Below, in pieces: positions 47,830 to 59,045 of a stretch of DNA of 64,000 bases. Made by a program: the position numbers and the translations under genes. The stretch is from Pseudopithomyces maydicus (taxonomy: Eukaryota; Ascomycota; Dothideomycetes; Pleosporales; Didymosphaeriaceae): the NCBI GenBank assembly GCA_026873275.1, contig JANTUC010000003.1, forward strand, positions 1-64,000. The letters run 5' to 3'. A model generated the notes under the pieces. It did not search any database. It saw only the letters and a list, made by a program, of their open reading frames with translations, and was not told the DNA's origin. Numbering within the stretch: position 1 is the stretch's first letter; every line of letters begins with the position of its first letter.

Positions 47830-49337
47830 TGTATAGCAGCAAAAGACCCAGTGTAATTCGATTATCTGACAAGGAGAGATCTTGGAGGTGTTGTCCTGTT
47901 TGTAAATACCGGGTACGGGCTTCTAAATTAGATATGGAATACAACTCAACTCAGATTCCCTCTATCCTTACCTCACAGGCCCAGATGATTTCTTCTTCTG
48001 TCACTTGCCTCTTGCAAAATAACATTCTCGTGCTTACTATCTATACAAACTGGATATCAACTTTTTTTAACTGGCACATAAAATCTGCAAGTCTAATAAT
48101 ACCAGTCTTCGTATCGTCTCTCCAATCTTTTGAATTTTATTCAAAGTGTTTCTGAGCCCCCTTGGTGACAAAACTATATAGATAAAATATTCGGCTGAAA
48201 ACCATAATTGTCTATTCTTCTGATGACTTTCTCAATTCGCGGTGGTGAAAAACCTTAATAGTCACCATACGGCATAGCTACAACATCTGTGCTAGGACTG
48301 TAGGTTTTTTAGTGCTAGCAGGTTGATAAGAGTTGATCGACACTTACCGGTTACCGACTATACTACATTATAACTAGAAAATCATTGCGTATCAGCTTAT
48401 AGTAAACCTTGCAAGGGCTAGAACCGATTGCCTAAATCACTCGAGCTACTCTATGGTATTATCCTAATGGCGTTAATTTCGACAATTGGGACAGAGAACA
48501 GTTGTTACTTCATTTTAGCCAGGTCAATAAATCTGGCACAGATTCAAGGTTTATACAGATAAAGTAGAAAAACCGGACAAACGTTTTAAGCCAGAGCACC
48601 ACAATCCCTGTATAAGAGAGCAGAGTCGCAATCAATTATTCAATTGCCGTTCATATGGTACAGAAACGGCCCCCCACGGTTATATTTGCAACTAATATCT
48701 TCCTAGGCGTCCATTGTGTCTCTCTTCAGTTCTGTGTGCTTATTCCAGTCATTTGACACGCGTAAAGCTTTCCCAAAAGATGCAATCTCGAAAACGGCGC
48801 TAGTCCTGTTGCGCACAAAGTGACTAGATTACCCAAAAGGGAAGTTTCTCCAACTTTCTTCATCTGTAAAGCGTCGTGCAGTCACATTACTCAGGCCTCG
48901 TTCATTCGTCGTGTGAATTTCCACTTTCAAAACATAGCATTACTAACTCAACGATATTATCTCCGCATCGTGAATGCATTTAAGTTCGCGAACAGCCCCC
49001 GTGGACAGTACATGTCGTCCTTGAGGCACACGTACGTACTTCACGGCACATACACACCATTCTTTGCTCAATCAGAAACAACTATTCATCACGCTTCTTT
49101 ACCTGTTCCCTCTAATTTCAACAACAAGTAAGACCTCGCAATTTTCCCCTGCACAACAACGCAGGAGACTCCAGGAACGCCCACGCCACACAGCCCTGGA
49201 AGGCTTGACCCAAACAAGCTCACTTCCGAGGCTCCGAGCACGGACCACCGTCGATCCCTACATTCCCCGCCGACGCTTGGGTGCCATCGCCATTAGGATC
49301 GAGGCTGTCTAGCCCTTCCACCTACGACGCAAGCACG
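47830..49337. other. Intergenic region and 5' leader of the DUF7730-type gene
   Basis: No gene is supported in this 1.5 kb. The plus-strand frame at 47772-48155 is a shadow of the secreted-protein exon and its 3' flank. A GTAAGA word at about 49130 and AG sites before 49,320 could form an intron in the 5' leader of the next gene, but this cannot be decided from sequence alone. Confidence 0.45.
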
Positions 49338-50362
49338 ATGATCATGACAAGTACATTTGCATCGACGGGCAACAGTAGAAGAACCATGAGAAAGCTCAGT
49401 ACCTTTTTGCCGTCTATGCGCTGGGTCCCGCACGACATTGAATCCCCTTCATCGTCCAAGAAGGAGAAAGACAAGCCGAAGAAACAGATGTCGGGAAGGA
49501 GAGGCGAGCCTAATCACGGGACGTTGAAGCATAGAAAGAGTGTTCTTAGCTTGACGAGCGATGTCGATCCGGGGTTGGACGCTGGGGCGCATATGCAGAT
49601 TCAGAGCCCGTTCTTTGTGAAGTTGCCAATTGAGATCAGGAAGATTATATATGAATATGTTGTTGGTGAGGAGGTAGTGCACTTGGTGTTTGCGAAGAAA
49701 CGGTTCGGTCACTTTCTTTGTCCGTCGGGGGAGCAGCATGTCGAATGCGCCTGCAAAGTGCTTGTGGGCGGTACGCAATGCAAGCAACTAAGTGGCGCCT
49801 GTGTCAAGATACTAACCACCTGCCGACGAATGTGAGTCGTTTTGATGCGAATTGTGCAAATCGATACTGATTGTATGATAGGTACACAGAAGCGGCAGCA
49901 CATTTGTATGCACCGCATACTTTCTCTTTGCTACACATTGCGCACCTTCTCTTTTTGCCCGCGCACGTCCCACAACAAAGGCTCGACACCATCCGTATCG
50001 TCAACTTGAAATGGACGATTCGTGCACTCCCTTATTTCACTCGCTCTACCAAGCGTAATGCGAAGCCCGCATACCCCGAAGATACAGCTAATTGGGAGAA
50101 AGGTTGGACAATTTTAGCAGGTATGAGAGGACTACGGGACCTCAAGGTCAGCATTATAGATCCGAGTGCAGATGGCATTTGGGAAGCTCATTGGCTGGGA
50201 CTCGAATCCTTGTTGCTCGAGAGTGTGAAGAAGGTGACTACGGTCGGTCTAAGAAGATTTGATGTGGTGATGCCTTATGCCAGTTGCAGGGTGGATTGGG
50301 ACATGGGCGAGAGTAATGTCCGATTGATAAGGCCAGTTGAGGAGCGACAAGAAGAGCAATGA
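49338..50362 (+). CDS. DUF7730-type (F-box-like) fungal protein of unknown function, two exons
   Basis: The coding join is 49338-49831 and 49882-50362 (324 residues), with a 50-nt intron (GTGAGT donor, CTGAT branch, GATAG acceptor) joining CRRM to YTEAAAHLY. Residues 1-75 are basic and Ser/Lys-rich. From about residue 87 the protein reads PFFVKLPIEIRKIIYEYVVG, the characteristic opening of the large DUF7730/F-box-like family of filamentous ascomycetes, followed by TTCRRMYTEAAAHLY and a C-terminal region of about 160 residues. Members are very numerous and mostly uncharacterised. The opening resembles an F-box, so ubiquitin-ligase adaptors have been suggested. No signal peptide or membrane helix is seen. 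The first in-frame ATG (49338) is used; 49344 or a start in an upstream exon are alternatives. Confidence 0.75.
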
Positions 50363-50466
50363 TCACAATAGAGCGTATAGGGCTGATAATGACTGTTTCC
50401 ATGTACCATATACTTTATGTAGCAAAATTCAGAAGGGCATCATCGACTCATGTTTTGCTACTTCTC

Positions 50467-52057
50467 CTAAGCCGCGCTGAATGGACAACGCCCCCGGTTC
50501 GCAGCCATCAAACGATCCTTGGTCTCTTGACATTCTTTAGCCCCTAGCTTTTCTAGATTCAGAGGCCCCATCTCCATGATGTTGTATCCCTCTGAGTACA
50601 TTATCAGTATGTACCAATCATGACATATGATCAAACTCACCAGGCTGGAAGTTCTTCCCATCCGGATAGGGACGGCCCGTCATCCACCGCATGCAGCTAT
50701 CCAAGGAAAATCGAGTGGAGACACCTGACTTGACGTACCATGGCTCTCCGACCCAAGGGATCTGGTGGTACCGTCCGGTCTTCGGGTCTGGCTGATCTGT
50801 GAAATAGCGAAAGCGAAGACTATACGGTCGCGGAGGGAGAAGCCATCGGATAACGAATTTTCGAAACGCGATTAAGTTTTGGACAAAAGCAACGGCAAGC
50901 GGACTCGGAGGGTCGTAGCTACGCTTAGTCAGATCGTTGCAAGGTAGTGAGGTTATATTACCCGATGGTGTCATGTGTGATGCGCAATTCTTCGTACGGA
51001 AGTATATTGCGACCTGGGACTTGGATTTGAGACTCACATCATTGCTTTCCGCAGTCTTTCGTCCATCATGGCGACGACAGCCTGTCTTCCAGCAGGTACC
51101 ATAAATCGCGGGGCGTCAAATAGGAGTAATTTGGTGGTCTCCTCTGCGACCTTGTGGTTATGTGCGTTGGGCACCATTGCACGCCTCTCATACGCATCAG
51201 CCCACTCTTGGAGGTCCTCCACAAATTGCAAGCCGTCGGTGAAACTGTCGGGCCCATGTCGAAGAGGTTCAAAAGAAACGGCCATGGCGTCGCCGATGGA
51301 TTTCCAGAGCGTGCCACTAAATTTTATTAATATGGCTCACATGGTTCAAGAGAGGCTGGAAAACTCACATGGCGCAAACCTCCATTTCCGTTAATTTTCT
51401 CCATTCGTACGTGTCGATCCAACGTCGTAGCTCCAACACGAATAGAGACAACGTATAAAGCATATCGTCGTTACTTATCTTGCCGCTCTTCTGGTAAAGT
51501 CCGTGGATGTAGTTCATGCGCGCGATTGCCGAATTTGTTCGCAGACTATCAGGTGCCCAAGACAGAAACTCAGCTATGAGAATACTAGTATCGGCATAGC
51601 GGCGGCCAGCATGCTCCTCCTCGGAAAGTTGACGTGTAGCACATAGGAGCGATGAAATTGTAGGGATAGCATATGTTCTGAAGATTGTTTAGCCCGTATC
51701 CTCTCGCTCTGGGCTCTTTCCACGCGAATGTTTCGACTTATTGTAAAGCTCGAGAGGATCAGTAGAATACACTTACTTGAATAGCGCGAATTGCAAAGCC
51801 ATCTGAGCCAGCATCGGAAATTCCAGAGACGTCACATATTTTTGAATTTCGTAAGCATGCTGCGCTGTCATTTTCGCAAAATCCGCCCTCTTTTTGTATG
51901 GATACTGGGCATGCTTGCGGTCGCGACGAACATATCGTAGGCTCCTGCACAAGACCACGTACGCGCAGAATGCCACCAAGATGATTATTCCTCGTCGGCT
52001 TGACCCATTTGTGTCGATTCCTTCGGGATCACTTGTCGTCGCACGAAACCCTGCCAT
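50467..52057 (-). CDS. MpaB/DUF2236-type membrane-bound oxygenase, five exons
   Basis: This resembles the fungal ER-bound oxygenase family of MpaB, which cleaves a prenyl chain in mycophenolic acid biosynthesis, and the related rubber oxygenase (DUF2236) domain. The coding join on the minus strand is 52057-51777, 51677-51369, 51316-51038, 50918-50641, 50591-50467 (423 residues). The introns are 99, 52, 119 and 49 nt, all GT-AG and consistent in phase. A single membrane helix (about residues 23-40) followed by RYVRRDR would anchor it in the ER. Family landmarks: KTYAIPTIS, RRYADT, ARMNYIHGLYQKSGKISNDD, GTLWKSIGDAM, MDERLRKAM, PDPKTGRYHQIPWVGEPWYVK, and a C-terminal RGRCPF. It is divergent from a cytochrome P450, so the two could act in one oxidative pathway. 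The substrate is unknown. The third acceptor site is the least certain. Confidence 0.88.
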
Positions 52058-53479
52058 GCTTGACTTGACGGTTAAATGCGGGGGCTTACAGAAAGACGGG
52101 TGGAGGTTTTTTTATAAGCCAACTGCTAGCTGACTCGAATGCCAAGCCCCCGTCGAATTGTTCTGAAACGGAGAAAGCAAGACGAATGACTGAACTGGAA
52201 GACCGTAACGCCTCTCGGTGTGTCGCGGTTGATGATTTGCGTTGTTTCGCTTGATTTACTACTGGTGTGTTCGCATCAATATCGACGCGGCGGGATGGAC
52301 AACAAGCTAGGCTTCGCATGTCGTCACTCTGGCGCTTACTTGTATCCGTGTCTCGTGTTTCAGCTGTTCGAGCCATCTGGAGAGGGCTGAGAGTCCAATG
52401 GTGGGAGCGAACCACGTGACCCAGCTTTTCTCATACCTCAGCATCGAATGTCTGATTGATTAATGCTGAGCGGTGTTCTAAAACGAACCTGTTGTTATTC
52501 CCGTCGTATATATTCTGCCATGTAATCTCTTCTCCGTATCCTCTTTATATAGCTCTCGAGGGAATAATAGGTCCGGCCAACAGCTGAGGCCTCCGCCATC
52601 GGATGTAACAGTGCTAATGTTCGTGGCTTATTTTTCGTTCGAATTTCTCGCCTAGGCCTTCGTATTTATCCTCGGGGACTTTAAAATATGTTCCGGTCAT
52701 CCTGATGCTGCGCTGAACCGCATGTTTGGTATTAGTAACAGTCCCCGCGTGCCATAGTCAACGTACATGCCACCGAAATCATGAATATTTCCATGAGAAC
52801 TGTTCTGGTCCCATGCGTAGACATGCGATACGTTGGTCAGTCTCAGTAGTGAAACATCAAGCTGTTTGTGAAGTGGAAACGTAAGAAATTTATTGTATTT
52901 CTGAGAGTGATCATCCAGGATGCAACTTGCTTGCAGAGAGTCTGATTAATAGACTCTATCGCATGATTATAAGGCGTTCTCAAGAAGCGAGGAAATATTA
53001 TCCAAGCGGAGATATCTCCGTTGCTCACGACCAATTGATCAGAGTCAAGACTTGTGGTGAAGACTATGGCCAATCACTAGGCTTGTGGCGTACCATTTAC
53101 GAGCGCTCTTTCCCAACTGGTCGAATGATTCACCTCTTAAGTTTGGATGGATTCCCTAGGACCCCCAGCCGAATAAGCAAACACCGGCACTTTCCAGCTC
53201 TGTATCAAATCATAGCACGGCATCTTGTCTCGGGTACAGCCGCACTACCCTGGTGCTGAGCACTTTTCGGACGAGACAAGGAACACCAGGCCTGCACGTC
53301 AAACATATGATTAGCATGGGTGGGTGCGTAGTCACTATGCGAGATCCGAGAAGTTAATCTTCACATATGTTCTCGCGATAAGCCCAGCCACACACCGCCA
53401 GGCCAGTTTCTGTTTACCCCCTAAATCCACACCTAGGAAATATCCATTTTCAAGGCTTCTCGACGAGATTCAATATCGA
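52058..53479. other. Divergent promoter region, MpaB-type oxygenase and P450
   Basis: This 1.4 kb separates two start codons facing away from each other. Frames inside (52086-52415 minus, 52843-53073 minus, 52927-53259 plus) show no family pattern, and the last lacks an ATG at its start. A pathway regulator gene was not found here. Confidence 0.5.
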
Positions 53480-55201
53480 ATGGCGAATGTTGTATTCTTG
53501 ATTTGTGCTGTTAGCGCATGCATATTCTGGATACTTGTCAACGCACTGCTTGTCCCCAAAGCGATAAAAGGCATACCATATAACAGCATTGCAAAATATA
53601 CACCATGGGGCGATTTGGCCAGCCTAGGCGTACACAATTGGCGAACTGGCCAGGTCTTCGACTGGCTGTCCAAACAATGTTTAATTCATCGGTCACCGCT
53701 TGTTCAGCTGTTCATTCCTTCCTTCAGTATCACGCGCCCGACATTGGTACTCGCGGACCTTGACGAGATCCACAGCATCACCACGCGACGTATCACGGAG
53801 ATAGATCGTGCTGATGTTATGCATACCTGGTTTGGATTAGTAGCTCCGCGAGCTACTATAGGATTAAAGAGTAAGAACAGAGCTTTTAAAGATGGGCGAC
53901 GGCTGTGGAATGTGATTCTTGGACCGAGATTTCTGGAAGAGGTAGCAGCAAGAAAATTCTACGATGTAGCAATGGAGATCAGTGATCTTTGGCAACTCAA
54001 ATCGGAGGCGACTGGTTCGATATCACCCTTCGACGCTTCAGAAGATTTGAGGATGGCAACCCTAGATGGGATCTGGAAGATGAATGTGGGGACAGAATTG
54101 GGACTTTTGCAAGCGCGCAGGTGCGGCGTTCAAGACGGCGTTACTAGGATGCCAAGATCTGGTGCAGCTTCATTCGGGACTGGAAAGTTACCCGAGTTCT
54201 ATCTGGTACTTAGAAAGCTATTGATCTGTTTGGACTGGGTCTTACAGGGCGTGAGTCCGAACTTTTACACTTGGGTCTTTCGCTCAACTGGAGTCTTGGG
54301 TCGTTCCGCAGAAAAGAAAGATCGTATACTAGACGAATGCATTGCCGGTGCGCGGCTGAGGCTGTCACAAAGATTAAAAGATGGGACAAGCGCACAACCT
54401 CTGGTGACGTGTGCCTTGGATGCAGTTCTGCAGAAACAAGAGATATTAGCGAAAAGACAAGCCGCAAATCCAGAAAATATCACAGACGGAGCTTTGCGCG
54501 ATGAACTCCTCGAGCTTCTGATCACTGGCCATGAAACAACAGCATCCTCGATTTCTTGGGCTATTAAGTATCTCACCGACAACCAAGAAATACAGCTTCG
54601 ACTACGAGACTCTTTATTCCAGACATTCTCTTTCCGCGACTCGTGGAGGCTGCCGACACCAAGTGAAGTTATGAATGCGCCACTACCGTACCTCGATGCT
54701 GTGATCGCGGAGACGCTGCGGTGTTCAGCCACTGGCCCTGTTTCTTTTCGCGAAACTTTGGTTCCGTGTCAGATACTAGGATACGATATCCCAGCAGGAA
54801 CACCATTATTGCTTGTGACTGCCGGACCGTCTTATTCGGTGCCAGAGCTGTGGGAATCTGACCATGCAGCCTCCAATAAGTCCTCGCGACGTGAAAAACG
54901 ACATGATTCGCCATTGAGCCCACCATCAAGTTTCAACCCAGAAAGATGGCTCATTGGCGGCAGGTTTGATTCTGCAGCGATCCCGATGCTGCCTTTCTCT
55001 GCGGGCTCGCGCGGTTGCTTTGGTAAGAAGATCGCGATGCTCGAAATGCGAATGTTCCTCACCATCCTGATCATGCGTTTCCACTTTCCAAAACTCAGTT
55101 CGGCTTTAAGCACTTATGCGGCATACGATGGTTTAACCCGCAGGCCCACAAGTTGCTTCGTATGTCCAGTGATACAGGAAAATCCTTCAATAGTGCACTA
55201 G
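53480..55201 (+). CDS. Cytochrome P450 monooxygenase
   Basis: This intronless 573-residue P450 inserts one oxygen atom into an organic substrate using electrons from NADPH-P450 reductase at the ER membrane. The ATG at 53480 is chosen because it begins a hydrophobic anchor (VVFLICAVSACIFWILVNALL) and is the first in-frame ATG; the open frame extends upstream without one. The landmarks are present: an I-helix segment LLITGHETTASSISW, the K-helix ETLR motif, the PERW segment (FNPERW), and the heme loop FSAGSRGCFG with Cys513 as thiolate ligand. The length is slightly over the usual 500-530, partly because of a Ser/Arg-rich insert before FNPERW. It is divergent from the MpaB-type oxygenase. The P450 family number and substrate cannot be assigned by eye. 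Confidence 0.93.
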   Translation: MANVVFLICAVSACIFWILVNALLVPKAIKGIPYNSIAKYTPWGDLASLGVHNWRTGQVFDWLSKQCLIHRSPLVQLFIPSFSITRPTLVLADLDEIHSITTRRITEIDRADVMHTWFGLVAPRATIGLKSKNRAFKDGRRLWNVILGPRFLEEVAARKFYDVAMEISDLWQLKSEATGSISPFDASEDLRMATLDGIWKMNVGTELGLLQARRCGVQDGVTRMPRSGAASFGTGKLPEFYLVLRKLLICLDWVLQGVSPNFYTWVFRSTGVLGRSAEKKDRILDECIAGARLRLSQRLKDGTSAQPLVTCALDAVLQKQEILAKRQAANPENITDGALRDELLELLITGHETTASSISWAIKYLTDNQEIQLRLRDSLFQTFSFRDSWRLPTPSEVMNAPLPYLDAVIAETLRCSATGPVSFRETLVPCQILGYDIPAGTPLLLVTAGPSYSVPELWESDHAASNKSSRREKRHDSPLSPPSSFNPERWLIGGRFDSAAIPMLPFSAGSRGCFGKKIAMLEMRMFLTILIMRFHFPKLSSALSTYAAYDGLTRRPTSCFVCPVIQENPSIVH

Positions 55202-55365
55202 CCACATGTGTCTGGGCGGTATTTCTTGGCCCTCGAAATCCTTGCAGCGGGGAGCGTACGTCGTAACAGCGAGAGCATCGGAACTGTAGCCAAAAGCTTG
55301 CTGCCATCAAACGTATCATTGGAACTTTTTGTGATATTCTGTTTATATTTCACACTTGGCATTGA

Positions 55366-56343
55366 ATATCCAATGCTCATCTTCTCGGGGATTCCGATGA
55401 AAGCTCATTCGATTCCGATTATTACAGAAAAAGACAGCCGGAGAGATCAAAGTCGATTGACTCATATCTTACAATACCGCGATTGTCTGAATCACCACTT
55501 TTCGACCACCAACCTCTGCATCACGAAGTGGAGCGAGTTAACTATCGAACAACTGCGGCCTTAAAATATTATCACGATGACGAACATGACTTTTCGCCAG
55601 ACGAGCAAGACTCCTACGACCGATATAGGTTCCGTTTCAGAACAGGGTGCAGCCGAGCCGATGATGATTCAAGCGACGAATTGACAACTCTGGACGATAT
55701 TGATTCAGAGACTATTCGAACGCCCGAACCCGAGCGTTCGCCAGAGCAGGCACTCTGTGAGCGATGTCGCGGAATCAATGTGGAAAGACTCTCAGGGAAA
55801 AACGGCTATACTCATTCATTCTTCGACGTTCTCGAAAGATCGATCAAATCATGCCCTCTCTGTTACACGTTCTTCTATGCAGTCAACCACACATACGTAG
55901 AATGGGCTCTTGATAGATACAAAATAACTTTGTCATTAGAATCTCATCAAGGCATCCTTTCGGATCATCATTTAGCCCCTGTTCGATCCCGCAAGTGTGT
56001 CTGGCTCAGCGTTATCGACACACGACCTTGGGAACCCCGAATAGGTGAGGTGCACAGATTTTTTGAGAAAAAGGAAGTTGCACAAAAATCATCTCAAGAG
56101 GAGCGTAGTATAATAGACCTTCGTATATTATGTTACACCGAGGAGGGTGATCCCGCCGCAAGTGCGGGTGTACCTTGGCTACGGAAACCAGTCGGCCATA
56201 CAGGGTCTCCTGCCGCGCTAAGTGTTGCGAAAGGTTGGCTTGAACAGTGCATCGCTGCTGAAAAACCGGGGGAAATTTCGGAGACATTGATTCGGGTCAT
56301 CAATTACCACAAACTAGCCTTGCAGGCTCAATGCCGGATATGA
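55366..56343 (+). CDS. N-terminal half of a split HET-type protein, start codon unresolved
   Basis: The frame is open from 55366 to the TGA at 56343 and contains no ATG. A first exon is missing, or the 5' end has been damaged. The content looks coding: an acidic region with DSDESSFDSD and DDDSSDELTTLDD, then CERCRGINVE and CPLCYTFFYA, a Cys pair arrangement common ahead of HET domains, and PAALSVAKGWLEQC, the usual pre-HET block. The HET domain itself follows in another frame from about 56331, overlapping by 13 bp. Splice donors near the junction are weak (a GTCATC at 56296 could pair with an AG at 56390). It is probably one gene with the next entry, either mis-spliced by my reading or frameshifted. 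Confidence 0.6.
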   Translation: MSNAHLLGDSDESSFDSDYYRKRQPERSKSIDSYLTIPRLSESPLFDHQPLHHEVERVNYRTTAALKYYHDDEHDFSPDEQDSYDRYRFRFRTGCSRADDDSSDELTTLDDIDSETIRTPEPERSPEQALCERCRGINVERLSGKNGYTHSFFDVLERSIKSCPLCYTFFYAVNHTYVEWALDRYKITLSLESHQGILSDHHLAPVRSRKCVWLSVIDTRPWEPRIGEVHRFFEKKEVAQKSSQEERSIIDLRILCYTEEGDPAASAGVPWLRKPVGHTGSPAALSVAKGWLEQCIAAEKPGEISETLIRVINYHKLALQAQCRI

Positions 56344-57971
56344 GAAAGCCCTCTTCCGGTACGCAAAACCTGGAAATCAAAGAATCGAAGCAGCCAAACG
56401 GCGACATGAGTCAAATGGATTCATATACGCAATTTGCAGCATCCTCCTTCCCTGCTGAACGGCCTAGTAGGCTCGTGGAAATCGTAAGGTATCGTGATGT
56501 CCAACCTCCAGACCGAATAGTTCGCTTAATTGAAACAAATGGCGAGGATTATGCATATGTTGCATTGAGCTATTGCTGGGGATCACCTACGGGTTCTTGG
56601 TTGACGACGAAAGAGACCATCGAAGAAAGTTTTCGCCGCATCGATATCGACAACCTTCCAGCAACTCTCAAAGATGCAATCCATGCCACATTCTCTTTAG
56701 GTCTCAAGTATCTATGGGTGGATGCTCTGTGCATTGTACAAAATAGTATGCACGATTGGGCAAATGAGTCGGCTATGATGGGTGGGATCTATCGGGGTGC
56801 ACAACTGACGCTTGCAGTATCCAAGAGCTCCAGTAGCTCCGAGGGATGCTTCAACCAAGACCAATATTCAGAATGTGATCCCTTTGCTAATTATACCTGC
56901 GTCGAAGGTCGTCTAGAAAACAATCGAGTAACCCGGCTCTACTTTGAGAAGTTCATAGATACATGGGGACTACCGCCACCATCGGGTTCTTTCCAGACCG
57001 AGGTTTATGAGAGCCCTTTGGCCTCAAGAGCGTGGACATACCAAGAGCAGATATTATCTCGGAGAACCTTATTCTTCGCACAGTCACAGCTGTACTGGGA
57101 ATGTGACCATTGTCGCCTTAGCCTCGACAATAAACAGCAAGCACAGCATCTACGTGCATACCCTATATTAACGCTTAGTCAGCCAATGTCCAAGGATGAA
57201 GTTATCGAGAAATGGTACCGGGGTGCTGCAGAAGTTTATTCGAGACGCAAGCTCACTAATCCAAGCGACAAGCTTGTAGCAATAAGTGCCATCGCCAAAG
57301 CCACCTTCCTCAACCGGCATGTTAATTACATAGCCGGACTATGGGAAGACTGTATTCTTACCGGGCTTTGTTGGTACCGTTACGGTGCTGGTAAAAAGAG
57401 CAGGCTTTTCTCTTGTCCATCCTGGTCCTGGGCTTCACAGGAGTCATACATATCTTACGGCGCGACCAAGTCCGACTTCGAAGAACCGAATAATTCTTCA
57501 ATATCACCCAACGTTCTGGATATCCAAATCGAAACAAACAACAAAAATCAATTCGGTGACGTTGCCATCGGCCGTATCACGCTACTTACGCATACTACTG
57601 CTGGAATAGTCATGCGCGACAAATTTGGGCGAAGAGGTCTTGCGGGACTTGAGTTCAACAAACATATTTCGTCGGGCACAAAAGCGCTATTGATCCCTGA
57701 GGCCAATGGCTGGAACATTTGGCATGGATATGCCATTATGGATGACGATGCACATAAAGGCCAAGCAGTTCTTGCTGCACTTGTCAGCGACTGGAAACAT
57801 GAATCGCACAAGTGGCTAATGATCCTACTGGAACCCTCCAAAGAGGGTGAGCAAGAGTATAGGCGGGTTGGCCTAGGAATGCTACAGCGGACCATTGGGG
57901 TGTTCAATGGCAGTTGCTCAATGCCAAACGTCGAGCGAGACTGGGACGAAAGAACTATTACGATTGTGTGA
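56331..57971 (+). CDS. HET-domain protein, second copy
   Basis: This 546-residue reading frame has a complete HET domain (about residues 73-245). The blocks are YVALSYCWGSP, the SLGLKYLWVDALCIVQNS segment with IYRGAQLTLAVS, and SRAWTYQEQILSRRTLFF. RPSRLVEI precedes the domain, the usual lead-in, and GLCWYRY with CPSWSWAS follows, as in typical tol/het-6-like proteins. The start ATG at 56331 overlaps the end of the preceding frame, which holds the matching N-terminal part, so the authentic protein is probably the two joined (about 860 residues). As an independent product it would still contain the whole death-inducing domain. The family acts in non-self recognition and cell death after hyphal fusion. 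It is unlike the copy at 35251 in sequence and layout, so this is not a recent duplication. Confidence 0.88.
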   Translation: MPDMRKPSSGTQNLEIKESKQPNGDMSQMDSYTQFAASSFPAERPSRLVEIVRYRDVQPPDRIVRLIETNGEDYAYVALSYCWGSPTGSWLTTKETIEESFRRIDIDNLPATLKDAIHATFSLGLKYLWVDALCIVQNSMHDWANESAMMGGIYRGAQLTLAVSKSSSSSEGCFNQDQYSECDPFANYTCVEGRLENNRVTRLYFEKFIDTWGLPPPSGSFQTEVYESPLASRAWTYQEQILSRRTLFFAQSQLYWECDHCRLSLDNKQQAQHLRAYPILTLSQPMSKDEVIEKWYRGAAEVYSRRKLTNPSDKLVAISAIAKATFLNRHVNYIAGLWEDCILTGLCWYRYGAGKKSRLFSCPSWSWASQESYISYGATKSDFEEPNNSSISPNVLDIQIETNNKNQFGDVAIGRITLLTHTTAGIVMRDKFGRRGLAGLEFNKHISSGTKALLIPEANGWNIWHGYAIMDDDAHKGQAVLAALVSDWKHESHKWLMILLEPSKEGEQEYRRVGLGMLQRTIGVFNGSCSMPNVERDWDERTITIV

Positions 57972-59045
57972 TTGATTCTGGTATTTCAGAGACTTTTGAT
58001 GGGCCTGGGAGAAGTTTCTTAACCTTGATCCGTATGAATAAAGAAAACATGAAACAAGAATCCTCATGGACAATGGGGACGTGTCTCAATTTTGATGAAG
58101 TTAAAACGGAATAAACAGTGAAGATCAGGGTGTCAATCAATAACACACGTGAGTCCGATCCTGATGAAAATTCACGGGCAGATAGGCCAAATAACTATAG
58201 CCGTTACACGCATTGAACGCCCGCTTAGGGAGAGCTTACCTGGGAAAACATCGCGAGATGGTTTATCTCAAAGGATATCATACACCTGACATGAGATAAC
58301 TGATAGTGTGGGGCCAATCCTGCGCCACATTGTGAAGCTCGCACGAGATATTGCCAAGAGCATTACCTATTTGGGCATGCTTCGCGACGCGAGGTTGCAT
58401 TATTATAACCACTTGTTTAGAGAAAGTGTATTGCGGATGATTGCTAGGAAAACCTCTCGAGAACAATACTCAGTCGGATCTCACCCTGCCTACTTTGCAC
58501 GACTCCAGCTGTGCCAAGGCGTACATATTACTTGTGAGGGACGAATCTCTGCGAAAAAAAAAAGAATCCCAGAGAATAAAGAGGATCCTTCAAGCTAGAA
58601 ATAGCGTGGCTCGAGACTATCACTGTGAGATCGCACCCATGCTTACTCCTATGGATATGTTTCGCTTTGGTCGCCCGATTAGGTGAGGCTTTGCCTTTTC
58701 CCCTCAACCAATACGAGTGGGGGACGCTCGCGCTGTGCAGTAAGGAGGTAGCCTTGTAGGTCCCGAGGGTACAGTTGCATAACCCCGATTCATCTGAGCC
58801 TTGCCGCGGAGTGGTTGTTTTACTCCTGATTCAACTGATTCTTCGGAGCCTCAGCCCAGTGCCGCGCAACCCTTTCAACGGAAAAGAGAAACATAAAGTC
58901 AATCTCACCCGCGCTCCTCTTCACTTCCAAAGACATCTAACCTACTACTTCATATTCTGTAGTGCAACAATTTTTTATTTTTTTTGAATATTCTATTTCT
59001 CTAGATTGCTGTTGAGGTGCTCATTGTAGCTCCAGCGCGGACAGA
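57972..59045. other. Intergenic region, no gene supported
   Basis: This 1.07 kb lies between the second HET gene and the membrane-protein gene. The frame at 58308-58598 does not start with ATG and has no recognisable family. The last 100 bp before 59046 contain pyrimidine- and T-rich tracts, as expected for a promoter and leader. Confidence 0.5.

Noticed and set aside
52927..53259. Plus-strand frame of 110 codons ahead of the P450
   Set aside because: It does not start with ATG and has no recognisable domain. It is probably promoter DNA.
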